From positions 32,175 to 96,174 of the forward strand of contig CAZVTK010000004.1 in the NCBI GenBank assembly GCA_964629765.1: a DNA stretch of 64,000 nt, given 5' to 3'. The position numbers were made by a program, and so were the translations under genes. Below the pieces are notes generated by a model, which saw only the letters and a list, made by a program, of their open reading frames with translations, did no database searches and had not been told where the DNA came from. Positions 9,986-18,650 of this stretch are shown here, one piece after another; the stretch's first letter is position 1; each line of letters begins with the position of its first letter. The DNA comes from RCIO01 sp964629765 (GTDB lineage Bacteria > Pseudomonadota > Alphaproteobacteria > Rhizobiales > Rhizobiaceae).

Positions 9986-10893
9986 TGCCGGTTCCCGCTC
10001 TTGGGGTCGAGCACGTCGCGCAGCCCGTCGCCGAGGAAGCAGAAGCCGAGGCTGACGATGACGATGGCAAAGCCCGGCATGGTCGCCACCCACCACTGGT
10101 CGAGGATGAAGGCGCGGCCTCTGCTGATCATCGCGCCCCATTCGGGCAGCGGCGGCTGCGCGCCGAGCCCGAGGAAGCCGAGGCCGGCGGCGGTGAGGAT
10201 GATGCCCGCCATGTCGAGCGTCACGCGCACGATGACCGAGGAGGTGCACAGCGGCAGGATGTGGCGGACGATGACGCGCGGGGCCGACGCGCCCTGGAGC
10301 CGCACCGCCGAGATGAACTCGGAATTGCGCATCGTCAGCGTCTCGGCGCGCGTGAGGCGCGCATAGGCCGGCCAGGAGGTGATGGCGATGGCGATGACGG
10401 CGTTCTCGATGCCCGGCCCGAGCGCGGCGACGAAGGCGAGCGCGAGGATCAGCTTCGGCATCGACAGGAAGATGTCGGTGATGCCCATCAGGACGCGGTC
10501 GGCCCAGCCGCCGAGATAGCCCGACACGGCGCCGACGACCATGCCCACCGGCGCGGCGATGGCCGCGACCAGCAGGACGATGGTCAGCGTGATGCGCGCG
10601 CCGTAGACGATGCGCGACCAGATGTCCCGGCCGAGCTCGTCGCTGCCCAGCCAGAACTCGGCCGAGGGCGGCTTCAGCCGGTCGGTCAGCGCGCCGACAT
10701 AGGGCGAGTGGGTGGCGAAGAAAGGCGCGAAGACGGCGAGCACCACGAGGACGAGCACGATCAGCGCGCCGAGCACCGCCAGCGGGTTGCGCAGCAGCGC
10801 CAAGAGCACGCGGTAGCCGCGCCCCAGCCGCGCCTGCATGCGCGAGGCCGGCGATTCGGTCAGCAGCCAGTCTCGGGTGGTGGTGGTCGTCAT
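9982..10893 (-). CDS. Dipeptide/oligopeptide-type ABC transporter permease (DppC-like)
   Basis: A 303-residue permease starting MTTTTTRDWLL. It has the DppC-type hallmark FWLGSDELGRDIWSRIVYGAR (about residues 83-102, given in two parts: FWLGSDELGRD, IWSRIVYGAR), an EAA loop AVRLQGASAPRVIVRHILP and about six hydrophobic helices, ending GDGLRDVLDPKSGNRQ. The start is uncertain: a GTG at 10935 in the same frame would add 14 residues, but it would place the start inside the palindromic repeat. It is the second permease of the operon and is separated from the DppB-like gene by a 222-base gap holding a large inverted repeat. Confidence 0.85.
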   Translation of the reverse strand: MTTTTTRDWLLTESPASRMQARLGRGYRVLLALLRNPLAVLGALIVLVLVVLAVFAPFFATHSPYVGALTDRLKPPSAEFWLGSDELGRDIWSRIVYGARITLTIVLLVAAIAAPVGMVVGAVSGYLGGWADRVLMGITDIFLSMPKLILALAFVAALGPGIENAVIAIAITSWPAYARLTRAETLTMRNSEFISAVRLQGASAPRVIVRHILPLCTSSVIVRVTLDMAGIILTAAGLGFLGLGAQPPLPEWGAMISRGRAFILDQWWVATMPGFAIVIVSLGFCFLGDGLRDVLDPKSGNRQ

Positions 10894-10936
10894 GGGACAG
10901 GCACCGCGTATGAGGAACCGCGTCTCTCCGCACACC

Positions 10937-11077
10937 CCTCTGTCCTGCCGGACATCTCCCTCTCAAGGGGGGAGATCACGCCGGCATCTATCGTTTCGCC
11001 AACCGCCGACGATTGGCTAAAGCAGAATTGACAGCCAATCTCCCCCCTTGAGGGGGAGATGTCCGGCAGGACAGAGG
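10937..11077. repeat. Large inverted repeat between the two peptide-permease genes
   Basis: Two 40-base arms (10937-10976 and 11038-11077) are reverse complements with one mismatch, separated by 61 bases. The spacer holds a second dyad, GATTGGCT at 11011 and AGCCAATC at 11033, so alternative folds are possible. Each arm contains a smaller C-run/G-run hairpin. Elements of this style are scattered in rhizobial intergenic regions (RIME/REP-like; from general knowledge). It lies inside the transporter operon, so it would be transcribed and could limit read-through or stabilise the upstream message. Confidence 0.85.
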
Positions 11078-11115
11078 AGGGTAACGTAGAGAGATGAAAC
11101 AACAACAACACCTCG

Positions 11116-12225
11116 TCACCTCGCCCGCGGATCGAGCACGCGGTAGAGCACGTCCGACACCTTGTTGATGACGATGAACACCGCGCCGATCACCAGCGTC
11201 GCGCCGAGCACGGCATTCATGTCGGCGTTGAACAGCGCGGCGGTGAGGTAGTTGCCGATGCCGGGCCACGAGAACACCGTCTCCACCATGACCGAGCCTT
11301 CCAGCAGGCCGGCATAGGAGAGGCCGATCACCGTGATCAGCGGCACGCGGATGGGCCGGAAGGCGTGGCGCCACAACACCGCGCGCTCCGGCACGCCCTT
11401 CACCCGCGCCGTCGTCACATATTCCTGCCCGAGCTGGTCGAGCATGAAGGAGCGCGTCATGCGCGCGATATAGGCGAGGCTGAAGAAGCCGAGGATCGAG
11501 GCCGGCAGCACGATGTGGCCGACCGCGTTGCGAAACACGTCGAGATCGCCGGCGAGCAGGCTGTCGACGAGGATGAGGCCGGTCACCGGGGGCACCAGCC
11601 CGTCGTAGAAGATGTCGACGCGGCCCGGCCCGCCGACCCAGCGCAGCTTCGCGTAGAAGACCAGCAGGCCGAGCAGGCCCAGCCAGAATGCCGGCACCGA
11701 ATAGCCGAGCAGGCCGATCACCCGGATGATCTGGTCGGTGATGCTGCCCTGCCGCGACGCCGCCCACACGCCCATCGGCACGCCGAGCGCGACGCCGATG
11801 ATGATGCCGAGCGTCGCCATCTCCAGCGTCGCCGGGAAGACGTGGCTCAGATCCTCCAGCACCGGCCGCTGGGTCGACACCGACATGCCGAAATTGCCGG
11901 TCAGCACGTCGCCCACATAGGAGAAGAATTGCACGACCAGCGGCCGGTCGAGCCCCATCTCGGAGCGCACGCGCAGATAGACCTCCTGCGGCGCGCGGTC
12001 GCCGACCACCGCCAGCACCGGGTCGATGGGGATCACGCGGCCGATGAAGAAGGTGATCGCCAGAAGGCCGAGGAAAGTCAGCGCCGTGGTCAGCCCGAAG
12101 GCGCCGAGCGAGAGCGCGAAGCGCTGCCCCGCGCGCGAACGGGCGCGGCGCGGGCCGCGCGATGCTGCTGGCTCGATTGCGGGCTCGATGGTCAATGCGG
12201 TCGGCCGCCCCCTCATCGCATTCAC
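11116..12225 (-). CDS. Dipeptide/oligopeptide-type ABC transporter permease (DppB-like)
   Basis: A 369-residue permease. After a basic N-terminal extension, helices begin near residue 38 (ALSLGAFGLTTALTFLGLLAITFF). The DppB-type features are RVIPIDPVLAVVGDRAP, MGLDRPLVVQFFSYVGDVLTGNFG and the EAA loop ARVKGVPERAVLWRHAFRP near the C-terminus, ending GAVFIVINKVSDVLYRVLDPR. GTG 12225 is given as the start; an ATG three codons in (12216) is nearly as likely. It is the first gene of the minus-strand transporter operon and is divergent from the HTH-cupin regulator gene, sharing a roughly 140-base AT-rich control region. Confidence 0.88.
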   Translation of the reverse strand: MNAMRGRPTALTIEPAIEPAASRGPRRARSRAGQRFALSLGAFGLTTALTFLGLLAITFFIGRVIPIDPVLAVVGDRAPQEVYLRVRSEMGLDRPLVVQFFSYVGDVLTGNFGMSVSTQRPVLEDLSHVFPATLEMATLGIIIGVALGVPMGVWAASRQGSITDQIIRVIGLLGYSVPAFWLGLLGLLVFYAKLRWVGGPGRVDIFYDGLVPPVTGLILVDSLLAGDLDVFRNAVGHIVLPASILGFFSLAYIARMTRSFMLDQLGQEYVTTARVKGVPERAVLWRHAFRPIRVPLITVIGLSYAGLLEGSVMVETVFSWPGIGNYLTAALFNADMNAVLGATLVIGAVFIVINKVSDVLYRVLDPRAR

Positions 12226-12363
12226 CGCAGCCTATCCCCGGCGGCCGCCAGTGGATAGCCAATCAGTGTGGACCGATATTTTTTCACTTGGATAGCATAA
12301 AAGATTTTGCTTACATCAAAAAAATTTCGATGGAGCCCGCGTCGCTTGAACGCGCCCCAGACC
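12226..12363. promoter_or_regulatory. Divergent control region of the peptide transporter and its regulator
   Basis: This 138-base gap separates divergent genes. It is AT-rich between about 12260 and 12330, including T-runs and A-runs, and contains TTGGATAGCATAAAAG as a poor promoter-like string. A partial direct repeat GTGGATAGCC (12250) and TTGGATAGCA (12289) could be regulator half-sites. No strong consensus is seen, so this is only a location for promoters and an operator of the HTH-cupin protein. Confidence 0.35.
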
Positions 12364-12969
12364 ATGCCGCAGATGGCGCCCGCGCAGCCGCGCATCGGCG
12401 CGCTCATCCGCGCGCGCCGGCGCCAGTTGCACATGACGTTGCAGGCGCTGGGCGAGGCGGCGGGCCTGTCGGTCGGCTTCCTCAGCCAGGTCGAGCGCGA
12501 CCAGGCGACACCCTCGCTGGGCGCGCTGGCCGGCATCGCGCGCGGGCTCGGCGTCGACGTCGACTATTTCATCGCGACCCCGTCGATCGGCAGCGGCGTG
12601 ACGCGCGCGGGGGCGCGGCTGTCCTTCTCGCTGCCGGGTTCCTCGATGCTCTACGAGCGGCTGCACACCGAGTTTCCCGGCCGCGGCCTGTCGTCCTTCA
12701 TCATGAGCGTGCCGCCCGGCCACCGCTCCGAGATGGTCCATCACGAGGGCGACGAGCTGATCTACGTGCTCGACGGCGAGATCACGCAGACGGTCGACGG
12801 CGAGGCGATCAGGCTGGCGGCCGGCGACAGCCTGCATTTCCGGGGCTCCAGCGACCATAGCTGGGCCAACGAGAGCGACCGGCCGGCGCGCATCCTCTGG
12901 ACGGGGACGATGTCGATCCTGCGTCCGCGGCAGGAGGGCGACAACAAGCCCGCCGCCGCCCCGCCGTAG
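12364..12969 (+). CDS. HTH-cupin transcriptional regulator
   Basis: A 201-residue regulator with an N-terminal XRE-type helix-turn-helix (about residues 10-65, with LQALGEAAGLSVGFLSQVERD) and a C-terminal cupin barrel (about 100-190, with HRSEMVHHEGDELIYVLDGEI and LAAGDSLHFRGSSDHSWAN). The cupin histidine/glutamate set (HH-x-GDE and H near the end) suggests small-ligand or metal binding. Start ATG 12364 is chosen; 12373 is also possible. Regulators of this type often sit beside uptake operons. Here it lies between the divergent transporter operon and the binding-protein gene, so it probably senses the imported compound. Confidence 0.85.
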   Translation: MPQMAPAQPRIGALIRARRRQLHMTLQALGEAAGLSVGFLSQVERDQATPSLGALAGIARGLGVDVDYFIATPSIGSGVTRAGARLSFSLPGSSMLYERLHTEFPGRGLSSFIMSVPPGHRSEMVHHEGDELIYVLDGEITQTVDGEAIRLAAGDSLHFRGSSDHSWANESDRPARILWTGTMSILRPRQEGDNKPAAAPP

Positions 12970-13036
12970 ACAATGCATCCCCCGCGGCGAAGGGCGCCGC
13001 GGGGCCGAAGAAATCCACCTCGGAAGGGAGCAAGTC

Positions 13037-14629
13037 ATGAAAATCCTGAAACACGCCCTCTTGGCCGCGATGCTGACGACAGCGGTGCCGCTTGCCGGCG
13101 CGTGGGCGGCCACGCCCGCCGACGTGCTGGTGGTGGCGCAGAACATCGACGACATCGTCGCCATCGACCCGGCGCAGGCCTACGAGTTCTCGTCGGGCGA
13201 ATATGTCAGCAACACCTACGACCGGCTGGTGCAGTACGATGCCGCCGACACCGAGACGCTGGCCGCCGGCCTCGCCTCCGAATGGACGGTGGACGCCGCC
13301 GCCAAGTCGATCACCTTCAAGCTGCGCGACGGCGTGAAGTTCACCTCCGGCAACCCGGTCCGCCCGCAGGACGTGCTGTTCTCGTGGAAGCGCGTGCTGG
13401 TGCTGAACAAGGCTCCGGCCTTCATCCTCGCCGGCCTCGGCTGGAACGCCGACAACATCGACCAGATGGTCACGCTCGGCGACGGCACCGTCACCATCAC
13501 CTATGCCGGCGACTTCTCGCCCGCCTATGTGCTGAACGTACTCGCCGCCCGCCCCGCCTCCGTGGTGGACGAGGTGACGGTGATGCAGAACGAGAAGGAC
13601 GGCGACCTCGGCAACGGCTGGCTCAACGCCAATTCGGCCGGCACCGGCCCGTTCAAGCTGCGCACCTTCCGTCCCGGCGAGATGCTGGCGATCGACGCCA
13701 ACGCCGACTATTTCGGCGGCGCGCCGGCCATCAAGTCGGTGATCGTGCGCCACGTCGCCGAGGCGGCGACCCAGCAGCTCCTGCTGGAATCGGGCGACGT
13801 CGACATGGCCAAGAACCTGACCCCGGATCAGGTCAAGGGGCTGGAGACCAAGGGCTCGATCAAGATAGAGACCTACCCGCAGGCGGCCGTGCACTGGTTC
13901 TCGTTCAACCAGAAGACCGCGTCGCTGACCAACGAGGCCGTGTGGGAGGCCGCGCGCTATCTCGTCGACTACAAGGGCATGACCGACACCTTCCTGAAGG
14001 GCCAGATGCAGGTCCATCAGGCGTTCTGGCCGGCCGGCTTCCCGGGCGCCCTGACCGACACGCCCTACAGCCTCGACGTGGAGAAGGCGAAGAAGATCCT
14101 TGCCGACGCCGGCGTCCAGACGCCGATCAACGTCACGCTCGACGTGATCAACTCGGCGCCCTTCACCGACATCGCCCAGTCGCTCCAGTCGACCTTCTCG
14201 CAGGCGGGCATCAATTTCGACATCCTGCCCGGCACCGGCGCGCAGGTGATCACCAAGTACCGCGCCCGCACGCATGAGGCGATGCTGCTCTACTGGGGCC
14301 CGGACTTCATGGACCCGCACTCCAACGCCAAGGCGTTCGCCTACAATGCCGACAATGCGGACGACAAATATGCGTCGACCACGACGTGGCGCAACGCATG
14401 GGCGGTGCCGGAGGAGCTGAACAAGGAGACGATGGCAGCGCTCGCCGAGCCCGACGCGGACAAGCGCGACGCCATGTATCTGGACCTCCAGAAGAAGATC
14501 CAGGCGAAGGCGCCCTTCGTGATCATGTTCCAGGCGGTCAAGCAGGTCGGCATGGCCCCGGCCGTGTCCGGCTTCGTCAACGGCGCGACGTCCGACTTCG
14601 TCTACTACCGTCTGGTGGAGAAGAAGTAG
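13037..14629 (+). CDS. Peptide-type ABC transporter solute-binding protein (SBP_bac_5)
   Basis: A 530-residue periplasmic protein with a Sec signal peptide (MKILKHALLAAMLTTAVPLAGAWA, cleavage about residue 25). The mature protein starts with the family pattern of an extended N-terminal strand (IDDIVAIDPAQAYEFSSGEY) and contains the typical LRDGVKFTSGNPV motif near residue 100. GGAAGGGAG precedes the ATG. The protein should deliver ligand to the permeases encoded divergently at 8397-12225. The ligand could be di- or oligopeptides, an opine-like compound or nickel; the neighbouring prolidase-like peptidase favours peptides (inference). Confidence 0.9.
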   Translation: MKILKHALLAAMLTTAVPLAGAWAATPADVLVVAQNIDDIVAIDPAQAYEFSSGEYVSNTYDRLVQYDAADTETLAAGLASEWTVDAAAKSITFKLRDGVKFTSGNPVRPQDVLFSWKRVLVLNKAPAFILAGLGWNADNIDQMVTLGDGTVTITYAGDFSPAYVLNVLAARPASVVDEVTVMQNEKDGDLGNGWLNANSAGTGPFKLRTFRPGEMLAIDANADYFGGAPAIKSVIVRHVAEAATQQLLLESGDVDMAKNLTPDQVKGLETKGSIKIETYPQAAVHWFSFNQKTASLTNEAVWEAARYLVDYKGMTDTFLKGQMQVHQAFWPAGFPGALTDTPYSLDVEKAKKILADAGVQTPINVTLDVINSAPFTDIAQSLQSTFSQAGINFDILPGTGAQVITKYRARTHEAMLLYWGPDFMDPHSNAKAFAYNADNADDKYASTTTWRNAWAVPEELNKETMAALAEPDADKRDAMYLDLQKKIQAKAPFVIMFQAVKQVGMAPAVSGFVNGATSDFVYYRLVEKK

Positions 14630-14654
14630 GCGAGACGGCTGAAGGGGCGATCGA

Positions 14655-14788
14655 CCCCCGCTCCGGTCCTTCGGACCACCTCTCCCCCGCTCGACGGGGG
14701 AGAGGAAATGCCGGCCGCTATGAAGGGCTCCCTTCCTCTCCCCCCGGCGGGGGGGAGAGGTGGCGAGCGTAGCGAGCCGGAGTGGGGG
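14655..14788. repeat. Imperfect palindromic repeat between binding protein and peptidase genes
   Basis: Two arms (about 14655-14704 and 14735-14788) are imperfect reverse complements rich in C-runs and G-runs, each containing a local hairpin of the form CCTCTCCCCC/GGGGGAGAGG. The right arm carries GCGAGCGTAGCGAGC, another local dyad. This fills most of the 213-base gap between the binding-protein stop and the peptidase start. It resembles dispersed rhizobial palindromic elements and may act as a partial terminator or processing site. Confidence 0.75.
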
Positions 14789-14842
14789 GCTTGCTCCGGC
14801 TTTGTTTCCTCCGCGGCTCCCTTCACTCCTTGGAGCAACATC

Positions 14843-15943
14843 ATGACCGACATCGTCGCCCGCCGCATGGCCGCGCTGCGCGGCAAGATGCGCGAGACCG
14901 GCACCGGCCTCGTCGCGCTCGGACCCGGCTCGCACATGCAATGGCTCGCCGGCTTCTACCCGCACCCGGACGAGCGGCCGGCGCTGCTGCTGGTCGGGCG
15001 GGACAAGGCCGGGCTGCTGATGCCCGCGCTCAATGCCGAGGCGGCGAAGCTCTCCACCGACCTGCCGATGTTCACCTGGGCCGACGCCGAGGGGCCGCAC
15101 GCCGCCCTCGCCGCCGCGCTCGACGCCGTGTTCGCGGAAAAATCCGGCCGCGTGGTGCTGGACGAGACCATGCGCGCGGACTTCGCGCTGCTGGTGCTCG
15201 ACGCGCTGCCGCCGCTGGCACGCGGCTTCACCGGCGACACGGTCGGCACGCTGCGCGCCAGCAAGGACGATGCCGAATATCGCAGGCTGAAGGCGTCCGC
15301 CCTGCTGGACGATGGCGCCATGCGCGCCGCCTGGGCGGCGATCCGGCCCGGCATGACCGAAACGGATGTCGCCGACGTGGTGAAGCAGCACTTCGCCTCC
15401 AACGGCGCGCGCATCGAGTTCGCCATCGTCGGCGCGAGCGAGAACGGCGCCCATCCCCATCATGCGACGGGAAGCAGGGTGCTGAAGCGCGGCGACGCCG
15501 TGGTGATCGACATCGGCGGCCGGCTGGACGGCTATCCGAGCGACATGACGCGCATGGCCATAATCGGCGAGGCACCGCAGGGTTATTCCGAGGTGCATGC
15601 CATTGTGGAGAAGGCCGTGCAGGCCGCGCTCGCGGCGGCAAAACCCGGCGTCAAGGCGAAGGACGTCGACAAGGCGGCACGCGACGTGATCGCCGCCGCC
15701 GGCTACGGCGACTATTTCGTCCACCGCACCGGCCACGGGCTGGGCATCGACGTGCACGAGCCGCCCTACATCACCGCCACCTCCGGGACGGTGCTGGCCG
15801 AAGGCATGGTGTTCTCCATCGAGCCGGGCATCTATCTGCCCGGCCGCTTCGGCGTCAGGCTGGAGGACATCGTGATCCTGCGCGCGGACGGCCCGGAGAT
15901 CCTGTCCGGCCTGCCGCGCGACGCCTTCGTGGCGAAGGGTTGA
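14843..15943 (+). CDS. M24-family Xaa-Pro peptidase (prolidase-like)
   Basis: A 366-residue metallopeptidase with a creatinase-like N-terminal domain (about residues 1-125) and a pita-bread catalytic domain. The five metal ligands are visible: Asp and Asp in VVIDIGGRLDGYPSDMTR (about residues 221-232), His in HRTGHGLGIDVHEPP (about 298), Glu in FSIEPGIYL (about 327) and Glu in GVRLEDIVIL (about 341). GGAG precedes ATG 14843. It probably hydrolyses Xaa-Pro dipeptides or the first bond before proline in the cytoplasm, fitting the adjacent peptide transporter. Aminopeptidase P or a creatinase-like activity cannot be excluded. Confidence 0.88.
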   Translation: MTDIVARRMAALRGKMRETGTGLVALGPGSHMQWLAGFYPHPDERPALLLVGRDKAGLLMPALNAEAAKLSTDLPMFTWADAEGPHAALAAALDAVFAEKSGRVVLDETMRADFALLVLDALPPLARGFTGDTVGTLRASKDDAEYRRLKASALLDDGAMRAAWAAIRPGMTETDVADVVKQHFASNGARIEFAIVGASENGAHPHHATGSRVLKRGDAVVIDIGGRLDGYPSDMTRMAIIGEAPQGYSEVHAIVEKAVQAALAAAKPGVKAKDVDKAARDVIAAAGYGDYFVHRTGHGLGIDVHEPPYITATSGTVLAEGMVFSIEPGIYLPGRFGVRLEDIVILRADGPEILSGLPRDAFVAKG

Positions 15944-16011
15944 GCAAAGCGGGCCAGACGCGGCCGAATCGGTCATAGAGGAGCGCCCCACCAGCCGGTT
16001 GCGATTCATCC

Positions 16012-16551
16012 ATGACAGACCCGAAACAGCCAAGCGCGACATTGCTCACGCCGTTCGGCGAGATCCACGTCCGCGTCGACCTTGAAGCAGCGCCGGTCAC
16101 CGCCGCCAATTTTCTGGCCTATGTCGACGGCGGCCATCTGGACGGCACGTCCTTCTACCGTCTGGTGCGCAACGACAACCAGCCGTCCGGCGCGGCACCC
16201 AAAATCGAGGTGATCCAGTTCGGGCTGCCGATGGTCGACGGTATCTATTCAGGCCCGCTGCCCTGCATCGCGCACGAGCCGACCAACGTCACCGGGCTGA
16301 CCCACCGCGACGGCACCATTTCCATGGCGCGCATGGAGCCGGGCACGGCCGGCTCCGGCTTCTTCATCTGCGTGGGCGACCAGCCCGAGCTCGATTTCGG
16401 CGGCCGCCGCCAGCCGGACGGGCTGGGTTTCGCGGCCTTCGGGCAGGTCGAGGCGGGCATGGGCGTGGTGCGCGCGATCCTTGCGCGCGCCGAGCCGAAC
16501 CAGATGGTGGCGAAGCCGATCCCGCTGTTGCGCGCCACCCGCGCGCAATAG
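16012..16551 (+). CDS. Cyclophilin-type peptidyl-prolyl cis-trans isomerase
   Basis: A 179-residue cyclophilin without a visible signal peptide, hence probably cytoplasmic. The fold markers GEIHVRVDLEAAPVTAANFL, GTSFYRLVRNDN, GTISMARMEPGTAGSGFFICVG and FGQVEAGMGVVRAI are visible. The usual FHRVI...GFMIQGGD active-site block is altered to FYRLV followed by an insertion and VIQFG, and SQFFI is SGFFI. The catalytic Arg of the block is kept. The gene sits between a prolidase-like gene and kynureninase in the same direction. Isomerising Xaa-Pro bonds ahead of the peptidase is a possible job (inference). Confidence 0.85.
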   Translation: MTDPKQPSATLLTPFGEIHVRVDLEAAPVTAANFLAYVDGGHLDGTSFYRLVRNDNQPSGAAPKIEVIQFGLPMVDGIYSGPLPCIAHEPTNVTGLTHRDGTISMARMEPGTAGSGFFICVGDQPELDFGGRRQPDGLGFAAFGQVEAGMGVVRAILARAEPNQMVAKPIPLLRATRAQ

Positions 16552-16611
16552 AGTATGCTGGAGAGTATGCGGGGACGCCGGCTTGCATACCCTTCGACGA
16601 CGAGGACGCAG

Positions 16612-17805
16612 ATGACCGACTTTTCAGCGACGCGGACATTGTTCCACCTGCCGGAGGGGCTGCTCTATCTCGACGGCAATTCGCTCGGGCCGCTGCCGAA
16701 GGGCGCGGCGGAGCGGGTGCGCGCGATGATGACGGACGAATGGGGCGAACAACTCATCCGCGGCTGGAACGCGTCCGGATGGGTACACCTGCCGCGCCGG
16801 CTGGGCGACCGCATCGGCCGGCTGATCGGCGCGCCGCAAGGCACCGTCGTCGTCGGCGACACGCTGTCGATCAAGGTCTACCAGGCGCTGGCCTCGGCGC
16901 TGGAGCTCAATCCGGGCCGCCGCACGGTGCTGTCCGACAGCGGCAATTTCCCGTCCGACCTCTATATGGCGCAGGGCCTGCTCGCCTCGCTGGGCGGCGG
17001 CCATGAATTGAAGGTCGTGGAGCCCGAGGCGGTCGAGGCGGCGATAGACGACAGCGTCGCCGTGCTGATGGTCACCGAGGTCGACTACCGCACCGGCCGC
17101 CTGCACGACATGAAGGCGTTGACCGCCAAGGCCCATGCGGCGGGCGTGATCACCGTCTGGGATCTGGCCCATTCGGCCGGCGCTCTCGACGTCGACCTGA
17201 CCGGCGCAAACGCCGATTTCGCGGTCGGCTGCACCTACAAATATTTGAATGGCGGCCCCGGCGCGCCGGCCTTCATCTATGTCGCGCCTCGCCTCGCCGA
17301 CCGGGCGCGCCCGGCGCTTTCGGGCTGGTTCGGCCATGAGGCGCCCTTCGCCTTCGAGCTGGGCTACCGTCCGGCGCCCGGCATCGAGCGCATGCGCGTC
17401 GGCACGCCGCCCGTCATCGCCATGGTGGCGCTCGACGCCGCGCTCGACGCATGGGAAAGCGTGTCGATGGTCGATCTGCGCCGCCGCTCGCAGGAGCTGA
17501 CCGGCCTGTTCATCCGCGAGGTGGAGGCGCGCTGCCCGGATCTTGCGCTGGCCTCGCCGCGCGATGCCGCCCGCCGCGGCAGCCAGGTCTCCTTCCGCCA
17601 CGCGGAAGGCTATGCCATCATGCAGGCGCTGATCGCGCGGGGCGTCATCGGCGATTTCCGCGCGCCCGACATCGTCCGCTTCGGCTTCACCCCGCTCTAT
17701 CTCGGCGAGGAGGAGGTGGTCGCCGCGGTCGCCATACTGGAGGAGATCATGGCGAGGCGACTCTGGGACGACCCGCAATACCGGGTCCGGGCGGCGGTGA
17801 CATGA
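16612..17805 (+). CDS. kynU: Kynureninase
   Basis: A 397-residue fold-type I pyridoxal-phosphate enzyme that cleaves L-kynurenine to anthranilate and alanine. Family motifs are YLDGNSLGPLPKGA near the N-terminus, TEVDYRTGRLHDM, VWDLAHSAGALDVDL with the cofactor Asp, and the Schiff-base lysine in GCTYKYLNGGPGAPAF (about residue 210). An in-frame ATG at 16555 would add 19 residues, but ATG 16612 has GAGG at good spacing and gives a family-like N-terminus. The stop overlaps the tryptophan dioxygenase start by four bases, so the two enzymes of tryptophan breakdown are coupled. Confidence 0.93.
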   Translation: MTDFSATRTLFHLPEGLLYLDGNSLGPLPKGAAERVRAMMTDEWGEQLIRGWNASGWVHLPRRLGDRIGRLIGAPQGTVVVGDTLSIKVYQALASALELNPGRRTVLSDSGNFPSDLYMAQGLLASLGGGHELKVVEPEAVEAAIDDSVAVLMVTEVDYRTGRLHDMKALTAKAHAAGVITVWDLAHSAGALDVDLTGANADFAVGCTYKYLNGGPGAPAFIYVAPRLADRARPALSGWFGHEAPFAFELGYRPAPGIERMRVGTPPVIAMVALDAALDAWESVSMVDLRRRSQELTGLFIREVEARCPDLALASPRDAARRGSQVSFRHAEGYAIMQALIARGVIGDFRAPDIVRFGFTPLYLGEEEVVAAVAILEEIMARRLWDDPQYRVRAAVT

Positions 17806-18638
17806 GCGAAGCCTACGATCCCGCCCGCGAGGGCGCGCAGATGTCGTTCAAGGGGCGCATGTCCTATGGCGACTATCTGCATCTGGAGCGCGTCCTCGAC
17901 GCGCAGTCGCCTTTGTCGGCCTCGCCGGACGAGTTGCTGTTCATCATCCAGCACCAGACGTCGGAGCTGTGGATGAAGCTCGCCATCCACGAGATCGCCG
18001 GCGCCATCGAGGCGATGCGCGAAGGCCAGTTGCAGCCGGCCTTCAAGATGCTGACGCGCGTGGCGCGCATCTTCGAGCAGCTCAACGGGGCGTGGGACGT
18101 GCTGCGCACCATGACGCCGTCGGAATACACCAGCTTCCGCGGCGCGCTCGGCCAGTCCTCCGGCTTCCAGTCCTGGCAGTACCGCGCCATCGAGTTCCTT
18201 GCCGGCAACCGCAACCTCGCCATGCTGAAGCCGCACGAGCATGTGCCCGATGTGCTGGCGCGGCTCGAGGACATCCTCGCAAGGCCCAGCCTCTACGACG
18301 AGGCGCTGGCCCTGCTCGCCCGCAACGGGTTCGATATAGGCCCCGACGCGGCGCGCACGGACTGGCGCGGCATGCGCGAGCCGAACGACGCGGTTCTGGC
18401 CGCATGGCAGGCGGTCTACCGCGATCCGCAGGCGCACTGGCCGCTCTACGAGCTGGCCGAGAAGCTGGTCGATTTCGAGGATTATTTCCGCCGCTGGCGC
18501 TTCAACCACGTCACCACGGTCGAGCGCATCATCGGCCTGAAGCGCGGCACGGGCGGCACCGGCGGCGTCTCCTACCTGCGCCGCATGCTCGACGTCGTGC
18601 TCTTCCCGGAACTCTGGACCGTGCGCACGCAGCTCTGA
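17802..18638 (+). CDS. kynA: Tryptophan 2,3-dioxygenase
   Basis: A 278-residue heme dioxygenase that opens the indole ring of L-tryptophan to give N-formylkynurenine. Typical motifs are YGDYLHLERVLDAQ, FIIQHQTSELWMKL (distal-site His in HQTSE), SGFQSWQYRAIEF and the proximal heme histidine in FNHVTTVERIIGLKRG (about residue 238) followed by GTGGTGG. The ATG overlaps the kynU stop. The intermediate enzyme, kynurenine formamidase, is not in this window. The gene converges with the CoA-transferase gene 12 bases downstream. Confidence 0.95.
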   Translation: MSEAYDPAREGAQMSFKGRMSYGDYLHLERVLDAQSPLSASPDELLFIIQHQTSELWMKLAIHEIAGAIEAMREGQLQPAFKMLTRVARIFEQLNGAWDVLRTMTPSEYTSFRGALGQSSGFQSWQYRAIEFLAGNRNLAMLKPHEHVPDVLARLEDILARPSLYDEALALLARNGFDIGPDAARTDWRGMREPNDAVLAAWQAVYRDPQAHWPLYELAEKLVDFEDYFRRWRFNHVTTVERIIGLKRGTGGTGGVSYLRRMLDVVLFPELWTVRTQL

Positions 18639-18650
18639 CCCGGCGGGGCG

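Noticed and set aside
12307..12363. TTG start that would lengthen the HTH-cupin regulator by 19 residues
   Set aside because: No ribosome site, AT-rich promoter-like DNA, and the helix-turn-helix begins soon after ATG 12364.
12809..16042. Long minus-strand open frame opposite the binding protein and peptidase
   Set aside because: It runs antisense through two genes with clear signal peptide and metal-binding motifs and through a palindromic repeat.
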